Positions 45,440 to 58,200 are shown, counted from the stretch's first letter. The stretch is DNA of 64,000 nt from Stratiolaelaps scimitus (GCA_019614645.1 JABWDB010000012.1:2418001-2482000), one strand, 5' to 3'. Numbers and translations are program-made. The notes: generated from the letters alone by a model not told the origin.

Positions 45440-47790
45440 CGTACAACAGATTATCGCCCAATTGATCTCGCTCATATGATATCGAGGTTGGATAAACAGG
45501 AGAACATTATAAATTATGGAGTTGCATTACTGCACTATCGACGTGTTCCTCCTGCATGGTTGGCAATTGCTGTCAAAGATCAGAGATCACATGATAAAGG
45601 GTCAGGATGCAAGATGTATGTCATTGCCATAGCGAGAAGCCTAATGGACAGACATCTAACAGAGAACAGATAGCGAAAGTAAATAGCCAACAGTGCATTA
45701 GTAAACGTTAGAGGTAGCACCGCACGCGTGCACAGGAAATAGAACACAGTATAGGCTAAGCTTTAGTGACAGCTCGTTGCGCTGTCGACGAATTGACAGA
45801 CGGTTTGCTCGGCGCAGAGAAATGCCTCTATGTGTACACATAAGATAAATCGCACTTATCGATGTTACTGCATAGGTACTGGATCAAAAGCGCAATCTCG
45901 ACCACTCTTTCCTGATGTACTGTGGTTGTTAACGAGAACGCACAGAAATAGTTGTCCTTTAGTAAGTGCTTTTCTTCTGTTATAGCGGAGGAAGTTTCTG
46001 AGACGTTCAGATAAGATAATTGTATTTTTATAAGCACAAATAAAATTGACACTACACTTGCTCGCAACCCGGCTGTTTGGCACCTAATTATTGGCTCAGC
46101 TCACTGGTGCTTACCAGCAGTATGGCTGCAGGCTCTGCATACGGTGAATTTCAACTATCCGATGAACACGTGTCACGACCCTCGAGTATACCAAAATGCC
46201 CACTGGGTGTAAGACAATGTTCCCCATCTCGCCACTCAACATAGTTTATGATTTGGGCCAAAAAGGGTTTCATCAGCCACATACCACAACTATATGGCAA
46301 CTCACTGAATCGAGTAGCGATCGAGTGGTTTTCGATTCTCTTCGAGCGCAATGCCATGAGACAGACGCAGGACAAGCTTGTCTCCCATTCGAAACGAGCT
46401 CTAGTAATACCCGCTTAATATATAATACTACGATAGGGGTCTAACGTGAACTAAAATAGCCCAGTTTCATACCGAGACGCTCTACTGTTTATTATATATA
46501 CGACGACCAACAGTCGATTTGAAGCATTTTATTGCCAGACATGTGTATGCATGAGCCGATTGCTGCCCGCTCTGTATTGGTATATATGTATAGATACGAT
46601 CGCGGTAAAATACCGAGGGTTCATGGCTACTTCGTTGTCAAAGTGACGACCAAGATCGCTTCGAGAAGCGATTGAAAGCCGAGGACTCATCAATCGGTCG
46701 AGTGTTCGGTGTTCCTCCGTTGAATCGATTGCGAAAGTAACCATTGCCGATGGCTGTGGAATTGTCCCGTTGTTAAAGCAATCCATATACATACGTAGAT
46801 CGAATAGCAGCGTACGCATGCTATGTGAATCGTCGGTTGAATTACTTCGTAGCATGTTGAGGCTGTTGGCTGTCATAGCAGTAACCTAACAAGAGGTTTG
46901 CGGTGGTTCACGCAAACGAGGTCGTTGAAATGCGGCATCTAAGTAAAAAAAATAGCGTGTATATGGCCGAATGAGATATCCCGATCAAAGGCGGGTTCGA
47001 CGTACACGAATGGTAAGTCAGTGGCCACCACGACCTGTGATCTATAGCCCTTTTCGCTATATGAAATGGCTCCTCCATGGGATGGTATGCTTGACAAATG
47101 GGTATACTCGACTTGCCACTCAACTTGCGTGCGTTTTTGACCACTGTTTTCCTACAAAAGATTTGCCAAGATCATCTCGCTTGAATCCTATACGTGATAT
47201 CCATCTTAGTGCTAACTGTGAAATTGCATGGAACAGGCTCACACCAACGATATCCAAACATATCTTTACGCCGTTGGGAATAGTTATATCCATGCAAAGC
47301 CCGGTCTAAAAAAAAAACTTAAAAATCAGGATCTCTATTCAGGACGGAAAAAAAAACAACTTTTCCAACCACCAAATCTCCATAATCTGGCCAAATCTCG
47401 CACCGTTAAGGAAATATCAACACGTTGCAACCATCGTCGTATTCATGGTGTTTACACATCGGCCGAACACCAGCTGCATGAACTCACAGTAATGGTAGTC
47501 ACTCATCTTTTTCCTTGTTGTGCATGGTTATCATTCCTGTGTAACACGTACCTATTCAACATGGTGCGTGCATATATCCATAATGACATTAGCTCGTCTC
47601 AATAGGAGTCCTCACGCCGACGCTATTCTTACATAGCCGACGCATAAATAGGCTAGAAGCATTTGACCCGGCAGGCGCTTACGTGGTTGTGTCGGGTGAC
47701 ACAAGAAGTCACTCGGGGAGGCTATACCACAAGAGGAGTTCGCACGTGAATGTGTCGAGTGACCGTTCCCCTGGTTGGCGGAGTTCCTTC
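45440..47790. other. No supported gene
   Basis: Frames up to 125 codons (+, 47228-47605) and 115 codons (-, 46529-46876); none is recognised and several overlap on opposite strands. Confidence 0.4.
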
Positions 47791-47793
47791 ATA

Positions 47794-48006
47794 TCAACCC
47801 TTTAGCCGCTCTTCTATCAACAGCTTCATGCATAGCCGCGGTTTAAAGTGTGAGAAGAGCCTCTTCTCGACGTCGTCCGCCTTGGCCTGACGCGGGCCAA
47901 CTGTTGCTGCTGTTGTTGTTGTTGCTGCTGCCTGATCACAGCGGGAGTGCTGGTTTTGCGAGCTCGTCACAGGTGCAGTGTGCCTTAAGCTGGACGTTTT
48001 CAACAT
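47794..48006 (-). CDS. Open frame of 70 codons, unknown product
   Basis: An ATG at 48004-48006 opens a - strand frame ending at 47794. It has a Gln/Thr/Ala run from a CAG/CAA repeat, then a charged C-terminus (KADDVEKRLFSHFKPRL and IEERLKG). The + strand also has a 172-codon frame here (47850-48368) starting with GTG, with a Leu run from the same repeat that mimics a membrane segment. The - reading has the better codon texture, but the strand is not proven. No domain is recognised. Confidence 0.27.
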   Translation of the reverse strand: MLKTSSLRHTAPVTSSQNQHSRCDQAAATTTTAATVGPRQAKADDVEKRLFSHFKPRLCMKLLIEERLKG

Positions 48007-48565
48007 GCAAGAAGTGGAACACCCTCATTCGCCGCGATTCAACAGTTTCTGCTGGCCCCTCTACAGGGCGAATGAGAGCAGTGGTAACCGAGGCCCTCCA
48101 TATATTGTGCAAAGCTCCTCTTGAGGGAATCTTTTCTTCTACAGAGGGACGCTCTACCCGTTTTTCTTTTCATTTTACCCGCGCAAGTGGGATTTCCTCC
48201 AAGTTGTTACGGGGGTGTGTCAAGCCCCGCGGCCTGCTGGCTCATTCGTGTGCGCCTTGCAACCGGGAGGGACATGCAGGTGCTCGGATTCAATATCCAC
48301 GTTGTACGTTTTCATTTAAAGGGGTCCGTCTTATGAAGCAATGCAGGTCTTATGAAGTAGTCCCGTAAACGTTAAATTTCCAAGGCTGAGAATCATCCCG
48401 AACAAATTACTTTTAGCCATTGGTGTATATATATATATGTGTGATTCTTGGTAGCTATCATTGCAACTCACTGCAGGCTGGCCAATGATGATTGTTCATG
48501 TAAACGATGATTAACTGATATGAACTAATGGAATGGCAATATAATAAGCACGTAGTGCATTGTAA

Positions 48566-48577
48566 ATATAGTTTTGA
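48566..48577. repeat. Left target-site duplication of the retroposon
   Basis: ATATAGTTTTGA, identical to 48695-48706. Confidence 0.7.
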
Positions 48578-48662
48578 GGTGGCCCCGACAGGTCCTCATA
48601 GTAATACCTAAAGGTTAAGAGCTGAGGCCTGTCAGATAGAAGAACAGCTGCAGGTCAGCTCG

Positions 48663-48694
<32 letters not shown>
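48578..48694 (+). mobile_element. Poly(A)-tailed retroposon flanked by a 12-bp duplication
   Basis: ATATAGTTTTGA occurs at 48566-48577 and again at 48695-48706, directly around a 117-base insert that ends in 31 uninterrupted A. The body begins GGTGGCCCCGACAGG and holds a stem: GACAGG-T-CCTCA (48587-48598) pairs with TGAGG-CCTGTC (48623-48633). This is the signature of target-primed reverse transcription by a LINE of a short structured RNA. No A/B-box promoter is seen. The parent RNA is not recognised. The intact A run suggests a recent event. Confidence 0.7.
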
Positions 48695-48697
<3 letters not shown>

Positions 48698-48706
48698 TAG
48701 TTTTGA
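48695..48706. repeat. Right target-site duplication of the retroposon
   Basis: ATATAGTTTTGA, directly after the poly(A) run. Confidence 0.7.
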
Positions 48707-49048
48707 ATGGTTGCGTGCATTGTGAACATAACAGCAGCAACATATGATAAGGCCCGGCGCTAACCTCTGTACAAACCTGCTTACCACAGATAATGGAGCA
48801 GTCAGCAGAAGATACATGCGCAATCGAGTGACGCTGTTAGAGAGACAGAGAGAAACAAGCCTATTCTCGAGACTGTTCGCACAGATTTCACATCAAACCT
48901 TGCCTCCAGCCCGCAGTACGATTGCGTCACTATTCTACAACACGCCTTACATATACATACGGTTGAGTTTTGTTTTGTTGTTAGCTTGTACGAGGTACTA
49001 AGTAGCATATGCAACAGCAGCTAACAACGACAACGATTGTAGCTTCTG

Positions 49049-49860
49049 CGGCCGCACCATTCTCACACTTCAGTGCGCTCAGTTGCCATCCACTCGTGTC
49101 CAGGCTTTCCGATCCTCAAGTGGTAACTGGCAGTGGTAAGTGAGTCGAGATGATTGCTTCACTCGAATTGGCCGCCACTGCGCACCGGCATCCACTGCTT
49201 CCAATTGTGTCTGATGTAGCTTCTCTCTGTCTTCCTGGTTTTGCTTCTGACTTCCCATCTCGTGTTAACAACCAGTTGTAGTGCATCGGTTTACGGCCTC
49301 TGCTGCTGCTGCTGCTGATAGTGCTACGAAGGAGAAGAATTGGCAAAATGGCCAGACGCAACATCTATGCCTGGCCTCTGTCCGACAAGAACAATCCCCT
49401 ACGATCTTATGCCGCTCGCTTTTTCTCGTTGGCATACACCAACCAACGAGTCATTATTATTCGCTGCCCGTCTGCCAGATAACAATGACAACTCGTTCCG
49501 GGACACTCATACTGGCGATATTGTATGCTCGCGCTACCTCTACCAGCAGCTTTCAACAGCGTTTCCCACTGTTCTGTTGCTAAACGCTCCTCGAAGGCCA
49601 ACGGAAGCAACAGGCCACCTTCTGAAGACACATCTAACATGGAAGGCCGCTGCCAAGGTGGGCCCCTAAGCGAATCCGCAAATTACATAGCAAGCTGCTA
49701 GAAAGAGGTTAGCATACTTGGAACGAAAAGTGCCTGTGAACCTAAAGAAATATGCTAGACTCACGAACAAGGATGCTGCTGCTGCGGCCGCTGCCCGACG
49801 GCGTAAATTGCCACTGGGCGTCCAGGAAAGTAGCGGTGGCAGCGGCCAGCAATAATGTAA
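49049..49860 (+). CDS. Coding-like block with a strong donor; gene model unresolved
   Basis: GCAGTG|GTAAGT after 49135 is a near-perfect donor, and a pyrimidine-rich tract before TTGTAG at about 49290 could end that intron. Beyond it, a frame from about 49340 is open to 49668 and continues, after two in-frame stops, into KRLAYLERKVPVNLKKYARL and an Ala run, ending with a TAA near 49858. The two stops lie in a 33-base interval that is too short for an intron, so the block may be a pseudogene or wrongly phased. Other frames overlap. No domain is recognised. Confidence 0.22.
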
Positions 49861-49869
49861 TGTAACAAA

Positions 49870-52390
49870 ATGTGATCTATTAGAGGTGATGATGCAAACA
49901 TCATTCACAGTTCCCGCTGGCAGCAGCCAAGTAGCAGGGAAAACTTGCATCGCAGATAGTAATAGAAGGAATAGTTTGACCGAGAGAAGGAACGGAAAGA
50001 AACATGTGGAAAACTGTCAACGTCGAGGCCGCCTGTCATTCGTGATTTTTTCCTATTAGTACCCTACCTGTATTTATAGTAGTTAGGACAGCTACGTAGC
50101 AATGCGTACGGCCCTGCGGAGATTTTGACGGATGCACCCGCCTGGGGAATGGACACCGAACGCTGGGTTGTCGATGCACTCGTATATATAGTCCAACTTA
50201 TGCATCCTTGTCGTTGTTGATAAGCAGCACTGTGCCGAGGGAAAAACCTGTCATCATTTTGTAATAATGCGATGTTATTTCTAGTCGGGGAACTGCCTCA
50301 CGGTCATAATTGATCAAAACATGATTGTCCTAGTGTTGTGGTAGTGAAGCACTATGAGCATTACTACTAGTGTATGCTGGCATCTCTCATCATTTGTTTG
50401 CTATTTTAGTAAAAATCAATGCCCAGCAACTCGAATGACAAGGCTCATTCCTTGCTCCAAACGGCGTCCATATTCGTTGTTCCTATGACGCCTAAGTCAT
50501 GGTGGCCTTAGTCTGTAACAGGTCATGGTTAGATCAGCGTGTGAGCTATGTCCAGGCTATTATCTCAAATTAGTCAGCTATTACAACGGTTTCGGAATTA
50601 TCCCAAGACGAGGGGTGAGGCAAAAAGCCTTTTCTTGTCGCCGTTTGATTTCGATCAGCAAACAAGCCACCCTCGACACATTTTTTGCACAGGCCATCAA
50701 CGTACACTTACACCAAGAACTCAAGTGCAGATGAAGACCTTGAGCAGTTTATTTTCCTTCGCCCTTCATACTTCAGAGTTCATCGCGGCCTATAGGACAA
50801 ATAGACGATGCCGGACCGTTGAGAAGATCGTCATAGTACTCCGTGCCCAATGGATACAGATGAGAAGAAAATAGTGCGCCTATGAATGGATCAAACGGTC
50901 CTTTGATTAGAGTATTCAAATTTTGCAGACAATCCACACTGTTCACTTAAAGGAACTCTATCTGTAGGGAAGCCATTGTTTTGTTTCGTTTATTACAGAT
51001 CAAGATAAAGGATTGTGCTAGGGAAAGTGTAGACCCAAGTTCTTCGCTCGGCTCATCTAAGGTTCCTGAGCTATCCGTGGACAAAATAAGTACAAGCAAT
51101 CACCAATGCACATTGTAGCGTCATCTGCCACTTTGGCCAGAAGAACTTGTACGGTCTTCGAGGAATGTCGATTAATCGTCTTTTATTTTCAACCATACTT
51201 CCCAAAATCAAATTGTTAAGTACTATAAAAACTTAACAATGCTAATAGCTAAACAATGTCGGTAACAACAACTCTACTGACATTTACACACACACACACA
51301 CATATATCTACGTGTATATATAATATATAGGCTTCCCGTTTGCGAAAGATAATCAATATTTGTTGGTGCTTAAATCAGAGAGACGACTGAACTCTACTAG
51401 TACATGATATTTACGGTGCCGCCATCCAAATTCAAGCCGAGCGAGCTGTGTTCTGACGAAAAACAGATACACAAACAGACCGTTCGTGTACTTACCAAGG
51501 CTCAGCACATCTAAAGAGAGCATCGGTGGATTCGAGAAACTGAGTCATCGGCACAGTGCTTCACGTGCAGTCTATCCCTGCAGACGCATCCTGACGTACC
51601 GTGCTTGTTGGTAGAATATAATGTATTTAAATAATTAATCTGTTTCCTAATTATTCCAAAATTATATTACATTACATGACGCCGGCCTTGCCCCCAAGGC
51701 TGGCGTCAACCGATAGCACCATATCCGGACCGGCAACTAATCGTCTATCTGTATTTTATAAATATTTTATCTTAAATGTATTATATATGTTATGTTATAT
51801 ATTATAAACATGTTATAGAAAGACGTTTCGTCCTGTACTGTTAAGATCGTTGATTTCGCCGGCAACTTTGCACTAGGATCGGCGTTCTACGAAAAGAAAA
51901 TGACTGCAATGTAAAATTGTCCGTATTAGCGTAGCGAAATATCAAATTAAATTAAAAAGAACTTTCTTAGTGAAGAAACAATTTTGAAGTACCACTATTC
52001 ACATTCCCCACAAGCGAATCCCTCCAAGACCCCAAGAGTGCACTCTCATCTTCGAACTGAGAGCTCAATAGTGAGATATGGCCTCGTTTATTTACCAAAC
52101 AGTGCCAACGGTATGATGTCCGCCCGTGCGTTTCAACGAATTGGCTGGATTTCCTCCACCAGCCTTCCGGATGTCCTACAAGCAAATATATAGCCTCGCC
52201 GTTTCTTCGCTTGTCCTCTATTGTTGTAACTTTTCAGAGCTATAGATATACAGCTATTTATTTGAGTCGGGCACCGCTCCACTGAATCGTTTGCGGTGAT
52301 ATTTTGTACTGTGGACGGCACCGAATGGCCCGAAACCAATCCAGTGGTTTTATGCTCTGCGGCGTTCCGACGTTGCAGATGATTGATTTA
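49870..52390. other. No supported gene
   Basis: Frames up to 108 codons (50548-50874), none recognised. Contains (AC)n at 51286-51301 followed by a short TA run, the hairpin at 51678-51707 and an AT-rich stretch at 51.6-51.95 kb. Confidence 0.4.
51678..51707. repeat. GC-rich hairpin, 13-bp arms
   Basis: GACGCCGGCCTTG (51678-51690) pairs with CAAGGCTGGCGTC (51695-51707) around CCCC; one position is G-T, the rest perfect. Confidence 0.85.
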
Positions 52391-52409
52391 GACAAATCTA
52401 CAATCTCAG

Positions 52410-52590
52410 TTCCTCTCCTTACGACGAACCTCGTTCGCGCAGGAGCAGCGGGACCGCGGAGAAATCAACATCGGTGGAAATTGTTCAACGCCAAAAGTCC
52501 GACACCGCAGCTGCATTGGAAACAACCATTGAAATTTTAAGTCCACTTTACGAAGTTATGAGCAAGCTCCACCGGAGCGAGGGTTCCAAG
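52410..52590 (+). CDS. Likely internal exon, unknown product
   Basis: The segment follows CAATCTCAG and ends TCCAAG|GTAACT. In the frame ending at the donor it is open for 60 codons with strongly purine-first codons: SSPYDEPRSRRSSGTAEK, then a charged, helix-like stretch with IVQRQKSDTAAALETTIEIL and SKLHRSEGSK. The reading stays open upstream to 52387, so the acceptor could also be the AG at 52390-52391. A stop-free + stretch after another pyrimidine-rich acceptor at about 52693 would continue in phase 0. No domain is recognised. Confidence 0.38.
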
Positions 52591-52628
52591 GTAACTATAT
52601 ATATATATCATATACATATATATATATA
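52591..52628. repeat. (TA)n-rich start of a putative intron
   Basis: Two short TA runs within the first 40 bases after the donor. Confidence 0.8.
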
Positions 52629-52639
52629 AAACTGCTTTT

Positions 52640-54980
52640 CGAGTTGACCCTTGCTTATTCTCTGCCTTACTCGTACCTGGCAAGAATCTTCAGACGCTTA
52701 CCATTAGACCATATAGGGGATGGTCACCATCCATGCATGTTTCGTACTATGATATTTATCACCTATGGCACGATATTCGCTGGGTTTTTGGATATCAGTT
52801 AGTGATATGGGTACCTGCATCCCGCTTTAAAGCTGTCTTTAATTTGCCGAGCTTCAATCTAAGGCCAAGTCCCCTTGCCCGGCATTAGTAGATCACATCT
52901 CGGAATATTATGAATTTCGCAGTGAAGCTAGAACTTTCCCTACAAAAGCGAATGGTCCCTGGTGCACAAGTGCTACCACTGGTAGCACAGCGCCTTCCCG
53001 CAATTTGTCTTCACGTCGGTCCCGTTACCAGCCGTGGTTCTCTTAAGTGGTAAGTGGCTAACTTTTCGCGAGCGAGGTGTAACGCGAATCTCGGGACTTT
53101 TCTTTCTTCCCTCGTTCTTTACCCAGTAGAGATTTACTGACTCTGAAGCAGCGGTGTCTACACGCATTTGTCTTCAAGATTAAGCACGGAAATTAGACGC
53201 CGTCGGGAAAATGTTAAACACATCTTAACCTTTTCGTTGCCGCTATCTGCCAAGAAGTTCCCTTCAGAAAGGACCTCGCCTCCCCTTGCTGCTGTGCTGT
53301 GCGTTCGGGAAAAAAATCGCGCTCGATTACGTTTAACAGCGTCGTCGATTTCTAAAACGGAAGCTAGATGGCAATGAAAAGAAAGCCAGACGAAAAACGA
53401 CAGAATAAATCCTTCAACGAAGATTTATTCAGTATTCGGCGTTTTATTGAGGCGTGCAGGATTCCCGGCATTTGCTGAAAAATAAAGTCATTCAAAGCTA
53501 GGGTATCGCTCTGTGCACTCTGTCGAAAGTCTCATCTCCGCATCCTCATGCTCTCGATCACAATTTGCGTTTTGTGTTGTGCGAACAACTTCGTGGTGCG
53601 GTTTGTTTGTAACGGTTGGGCTTCTCCTCATGAAGGCGACTACAGGCCATCCGGTTACAGCAGATGGGATACGGACGACTAATTTCGTACGTGCGTCAAA
53701 CTAAATCCTGCCTTTAGTGTGTTCATCTGCAGACGGATCCAGCCGGCGTAGCACAAACTACAGGATTTGTGCCGCACGATAGATAGAACAGCTTGAAAAG
53801 GTTCAAAGGGAGAGAAAGAAAACGGTCTCCGACGGAAAACGCTGCCAGAGAAAGAATACCAGAGGGCGCCTCTGACCCTCGCTTTCGGCAGGGATATGCG
53901 TCAGGGATCACAAGGACACACAAAATCCGCGTTCTATCGTCCAAATTCGTGTTCACAAGAGAAAGGGACAAATGGCAGTGGTAGCAGGTCACCTCGAGTG
54001 GAACTTGTCGGTAGTGAAAGTGCTCATCATGTGGCGAGAAGTCGTTATTTCGTCTAGTGGCCTGGCCACCGTCCGGGAATGAACTTACGCAACCCGCGAC
54101 GCCCCACGGCCTTGTAAACACCAACATGTTCACTTCCATTCCGTCATATTGTGGGCACTGTGCGCGACTGAGTGGACACAAATGTGCGCATTTACTCATA
54201 CGATCCACAACAAGGATAAGTTCGTTCAGTCAAGTTTCACAATGACTAGCTTCCCTACCTTTGAGGGGTTTCGTTCTGCTCCATCCACTGTGCTATTACA
54301 CAGCCACCATTGCGGCCCCCTTCCCATTTCGTGGCCTGCAAGTGACAAACGGTATTCGAGTTCGGAGTGGATTCGGTCGGATACCTCCGGCTAAATGAAG
54401 GGAGCAGTTCACCGCAGCTCGGTAAGAATACGACTGGCTAGACGGTATGACTCGTCTAGTGAACCCCAACTCGGCCTAATTTGATGCTCACATCGTCGCC
54501 TGTACACACTTGCCTCGCTTTGTTGTCGACCTCACCAGAAAGGTCTGTTTATCATATTCGCCATAGTTCAAGCAGGTTACGAAGTCAAGCAAATCCTAAC
54601 CGGGTTTTGTGCAGAGTTATATATATATATATATATACAGATGCATTCGGGACCATTGCATGCACTCAACACATATTCGATGGTGCGTCGTTTTCTATTC
54701 GCTGCCACCACTAAACTATGTGGCATTAAGGGGGCAACAATATTATATTATATAAAACAAGTATGTCCGTTGAATCCTAATTAGCGAGCTTAATTTTGTT
54801 AATCGAAATAAGCGAATGAAGGTGATAACATCGTATCGTAATCGCATCTCATATACCGTCAACGTAATGCCCTTGTCATATACGATATTTAATTGTTTCT
54901 ACGAGTTTATACCGAAAAAAAAACAACACAAATTAACAAGTAAAGGCATGCCTGCATGATGAATGCGTTATTCATATTGA
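52640..54980. other. Scattered coding-like frames, none resolved
   Basis: A 161-codon - frame (53723-54208) contains a good - strand donor GTAAGT (complement at 54083-54088), after which its reading would end. + frames at 53168-53377, 53793-53984 and 54149-54394 overlap or flank it, and a + donor-like CAGCTCG|GTAAGA lies near 54421. None has a recognised domain, and both strands are equally open. (TA)n at 54617-54638. Confidence 0.3.
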
Positions 54981-54987
54981 ATACACA

Positions 54988-55015
54988 TGTGCGAAAACGC
55001 AATTGTTTTCGCACA
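54988..55015. repeat. Hairpin, 11-bp perfect arms
   Basis: TGTGCGAAAAC (54988-54998) pairs with GTTTTCGCACA (55005-55015) around GCAATT. Confidence 0.85.
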
Positions 55016-55064
55016 AGTTGTGAGGTAAGGAACTGAGCCGGCGGCCGTATCAGTCTGTCTGAGC

Positions 55065-55240
55065 AAATTTTCCGCTCTGACTCACGGCCAACATGTAACG
55101 TCTACGGTACTGCTTTCGGCATTGCTTCATAAGACCAACCTCTTTAAAAGCAAATGTGTACCGGTAGGGGATCGAACCCGCGCATCTGTCTATCTGCATG
55201 CTAATCAGCTTTCCTCTGCCCAGCGCCTATCTGAACCTAA
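55065..55240 (-). repeat. tRNA-derived SINE-like repeat, second family, copy 1
   Basis: Read on the - strand, a tRNA-like head holds an A-box-like GCTGGGCAGAGG and a perfect B box GGTTCGATCCC (complement at 55168-55178). A family body follows with CACATTTGC and TTATGAAGCAAT, ending GAGCGGAAAATTT. The 45321 copy shares the body, and 62092 shares the 3' end with a (TTG)n tail. The element is transcribed from the - strand. The tRNA-like part is too diverged to be a working tRNA. Confidence 0.65.
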
Positions 55241-55244
55241 AGCA

Positions 55245-58200
55245 GAAAAGCAACGACATGTACTCATTTGCCTCCACGTGTCCATCTGGTCCCGATATTT
55301 CGTCCATCACATCGGTCCACTGTTCCGTTGTCTCGTTCGCTCCATGATCAAACCAGTGTCGTCGGGACTCTAACCAGCATCACGCACTTTAGTAAAGGAC
55401 AGTCGAAACTGTCCTCCCCATCCCATAGAGGACTGGGTGAGTTACCCTCCACCAAGTTGGACAATTCGCTTGGCCAAGCCACCTACCGCAGCTTTTGTCC
55501 TGTGCCTTCTACCGTGCCTGTTGCTGGCTCGTAATTGCCAATACAAACAGAGGACATAGAATCAGTCATTTAGTGTCGCCCATCCTTGGACCGATCCGCC
55601 AGCAGAGACGGAACAGGGCTGAGTGTGCGAGTTTGTTTGTGCTGCAGTGTGCTTTGCAGCTGTGTGGGCGACCTGCTCGACAATTCTCTTATGCTCGAGT
55701 GGACGTGGCCTCAACCTGGTGTGACAACCTGCTCACGAGACTCGAAGGCCAACGAATCCCATCTATCCAGCATCTGAAGATCTCTGGGTAGCAAGCTTGG
55801 ACGTCAACAAATAAATTGGCCGGCACTCCGCTTGAGTGCAACTCGAACGGTTCATCTGCCTGGCCACTCGAGCGGTTATCTGCGGTTGAAATTTTGTGTT
55901 ACCAATATTGACAACAATATACAGTTTAAGGAAATGTTCTCTTTCACCTCCCTTCAACTGTCAAGCTATTGTATTTACGAGTTGTATATATATATATATA
56001 TATATATTATTCCTTATTATTCGTGCAGCTCTAAAAAAATGGCTGCCTATTCTACATATAAGCCCCTCTCCATGATAATATACCATGGTGGCAACAATGT
56101 CGAGCAGATTCAATGTTGGCATTACATTTCCCCTCCAATCCGTCTAGCCATTTTCTGCGTCAAATCCTCTGCTCGGCGTCAGCCCTGCTCCCAACCGATA
56201 CCAATTCCCATTTCCACGCTGCCTTCGTTAACCCCTCGAGCATCCAAGCAGGGCAAAGTAGCTTGTACCGTCTACCAGAGGGTGCGGTGCGTAGCGGGCG
56301 TGCCAACCGTTGAGCTAACGGTTAATGGGCTGCAGCTGTTCCGTTCTTTGTGGATCGTAGGTCGGAGAGGTCCCCAGGGGTAATAATTGCGGCCGAACGA
56401 AGCTACCCGTTTCAACAACGGAAGCGAAGGCTAAGGCACAGTAGGCCTCGGCTATTCGGTGTCCGGACATTCATTGGTTAGCTAACAGAAAGAGGCTGCC
56501 TGTGTCATGAAGTAGACAAGGCGGATGAGTTAGGCCGAGAACGCCAACCTGTGCCTGTAGAACATGATCTATCTCTTTTCGGAAGGGCATCAATCACTCA
56601 TTTGCTAGGACCGCTTGTTCCACGCGGGACGCTCGTCAACGACATGATAAAAAGTAGCTGACAACACAAGTTGAAACTTCAATGCTTAGAATGGGGCTAG
56701 TTGACCTAGATGACCTGCCTGTTCGTAATAGAGTTGTATCGTGCTTGAACTCTGCAGTCATTCTAAATCCAAGTGAGCCGATATAGAGCGACAAATTAAT
56801 TTGTCGTGTACTATACATCACTCTGCTTTGTCGAATATTACAGGACAATAGATATTCGAATTCGCTCGAATTTTCTTGACTGAAAGAATTTCTCGTCTGA
56901 GTGCCTTTTAATATGTACTGTGCCTTGGGCCACAGCTGACCTGTCGTGAGCATAGCGCTGTCATTTCGTACAACATTCACACAAACATTCAGCTCATCCG
57001 ATACATGAATGCCTATCTCCAATAGGTGCAACAGTGCGGTTCCGAGACTGAAATAACATTGGTGACACATATTCAATATTGCCGAATTTCTTCTATTTTG
57101 CTCACCGCTTAATCCTTTCCACGTCAATGTTTCATTTTACGGCCGCTGTACTTGACGGTCTTGCCTTCCAGGCGTGCACTCGTTATGAGAAATGTTTTTG
57201 TGTCCAAGCATATATTAGCTGTCATGAGACCATAATCTGATCTCGACGTTGAATGGATCAAATGAAAACGGAGCTGCTCTTGAGCATAACTCCCCATTGG
57301 CCACCTACCTCGGTTGTTATTAATGCTGATCACGTCTTTCATATACGAGACAACACATTTGCTTGTGGTTAGTGTCTACGTACTAGCACAATGCATTATA
57401 TTATTATATAAGATGAGCACGGTGCAATCACTTCTACACCAGAAGGTTACAGTATGCTGTACGTCGTATAATGGCGTGGCCGGCGCCATGGTATGGCAAC
57501 ATATAACTTTCAAAATAGCCAGTCACCAAATAAGTAATGGGCCCATTACGTGGCATGCACCCAGAGTTCGCCGGTTGGGAACCCCGTGATCTACTGATCC
57601 ACCCTCCACAATGATATTTAGTAGGGTTCTACCTTGCAAGCGAGGTCAGGGTTTGCAGATTGGATATAAATTCTTTCAAAGTTACTCTTCGAGTGCCTCA
57701 GCTTGTCTGGATATCCCCGAGTGCGATGCGGTTGCAGTGGGCAGGAATTGACGTGTAGTATCAGTTAGCCATTAAAAGCACAAGAGTAAATGTTTGGCGT
57801 TGAGCCTCATCTGAGATACATGAAAATGTTTGGCGGCGCTAGTTGACCATAGCAAGCTCGGCGCTCATAGATTCGAAGACCGCCTTTGTGTAGTGAACGC
57901 GAAGGACAAACGGGTGGAGAGGCAAGCCTATTGATTGTCAGATTCAGTTTAGAAGCCGGAGTTAAGCTGAGAGTGTTGCACAGTAACAATATCCCTTGTG
58001 CTGCACTTATTGTGCGTTAAGGTCAAATCTAAAAAAGCGTTGCTTCAAGAGTTACGAGTGGAGTTGTGGATGAGTAGAGAGGGTTCCATAATACAGAATG
58101 AAGTGTTCTTTGCTGCAGTCAGGATCGAAACTGTTTAATGCATTTGAAATCACCAGAAATTGGATAAGTGGATGGTATATTCTCAAGGGAATCTCGAATA

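Noticed and set aside
47850..48368. 172-codon + frame with a Leu run resembling a membrane segment
   Set aside because: The Leu run is a translated CTG/TTG repeat; it has no ATG at its start, and the - frame fits better at the 5' end.
53723..54208. 161-codon - frame
   Set aside because: A good - strand donor interrupts it, the + strand is equally open, and no domain is seen.
55160..55215. Perfect B box as a tRNA gene on the - strand
   Set aside because: No matching acceptor and D arms, and the sequence continues into a repeat shared with 45321.
55832..56383. 183-codon + open frame
   Set aside because: It runs through a (TA)n tract giving Tyr-Ile repeats; no conserved texture on either side.
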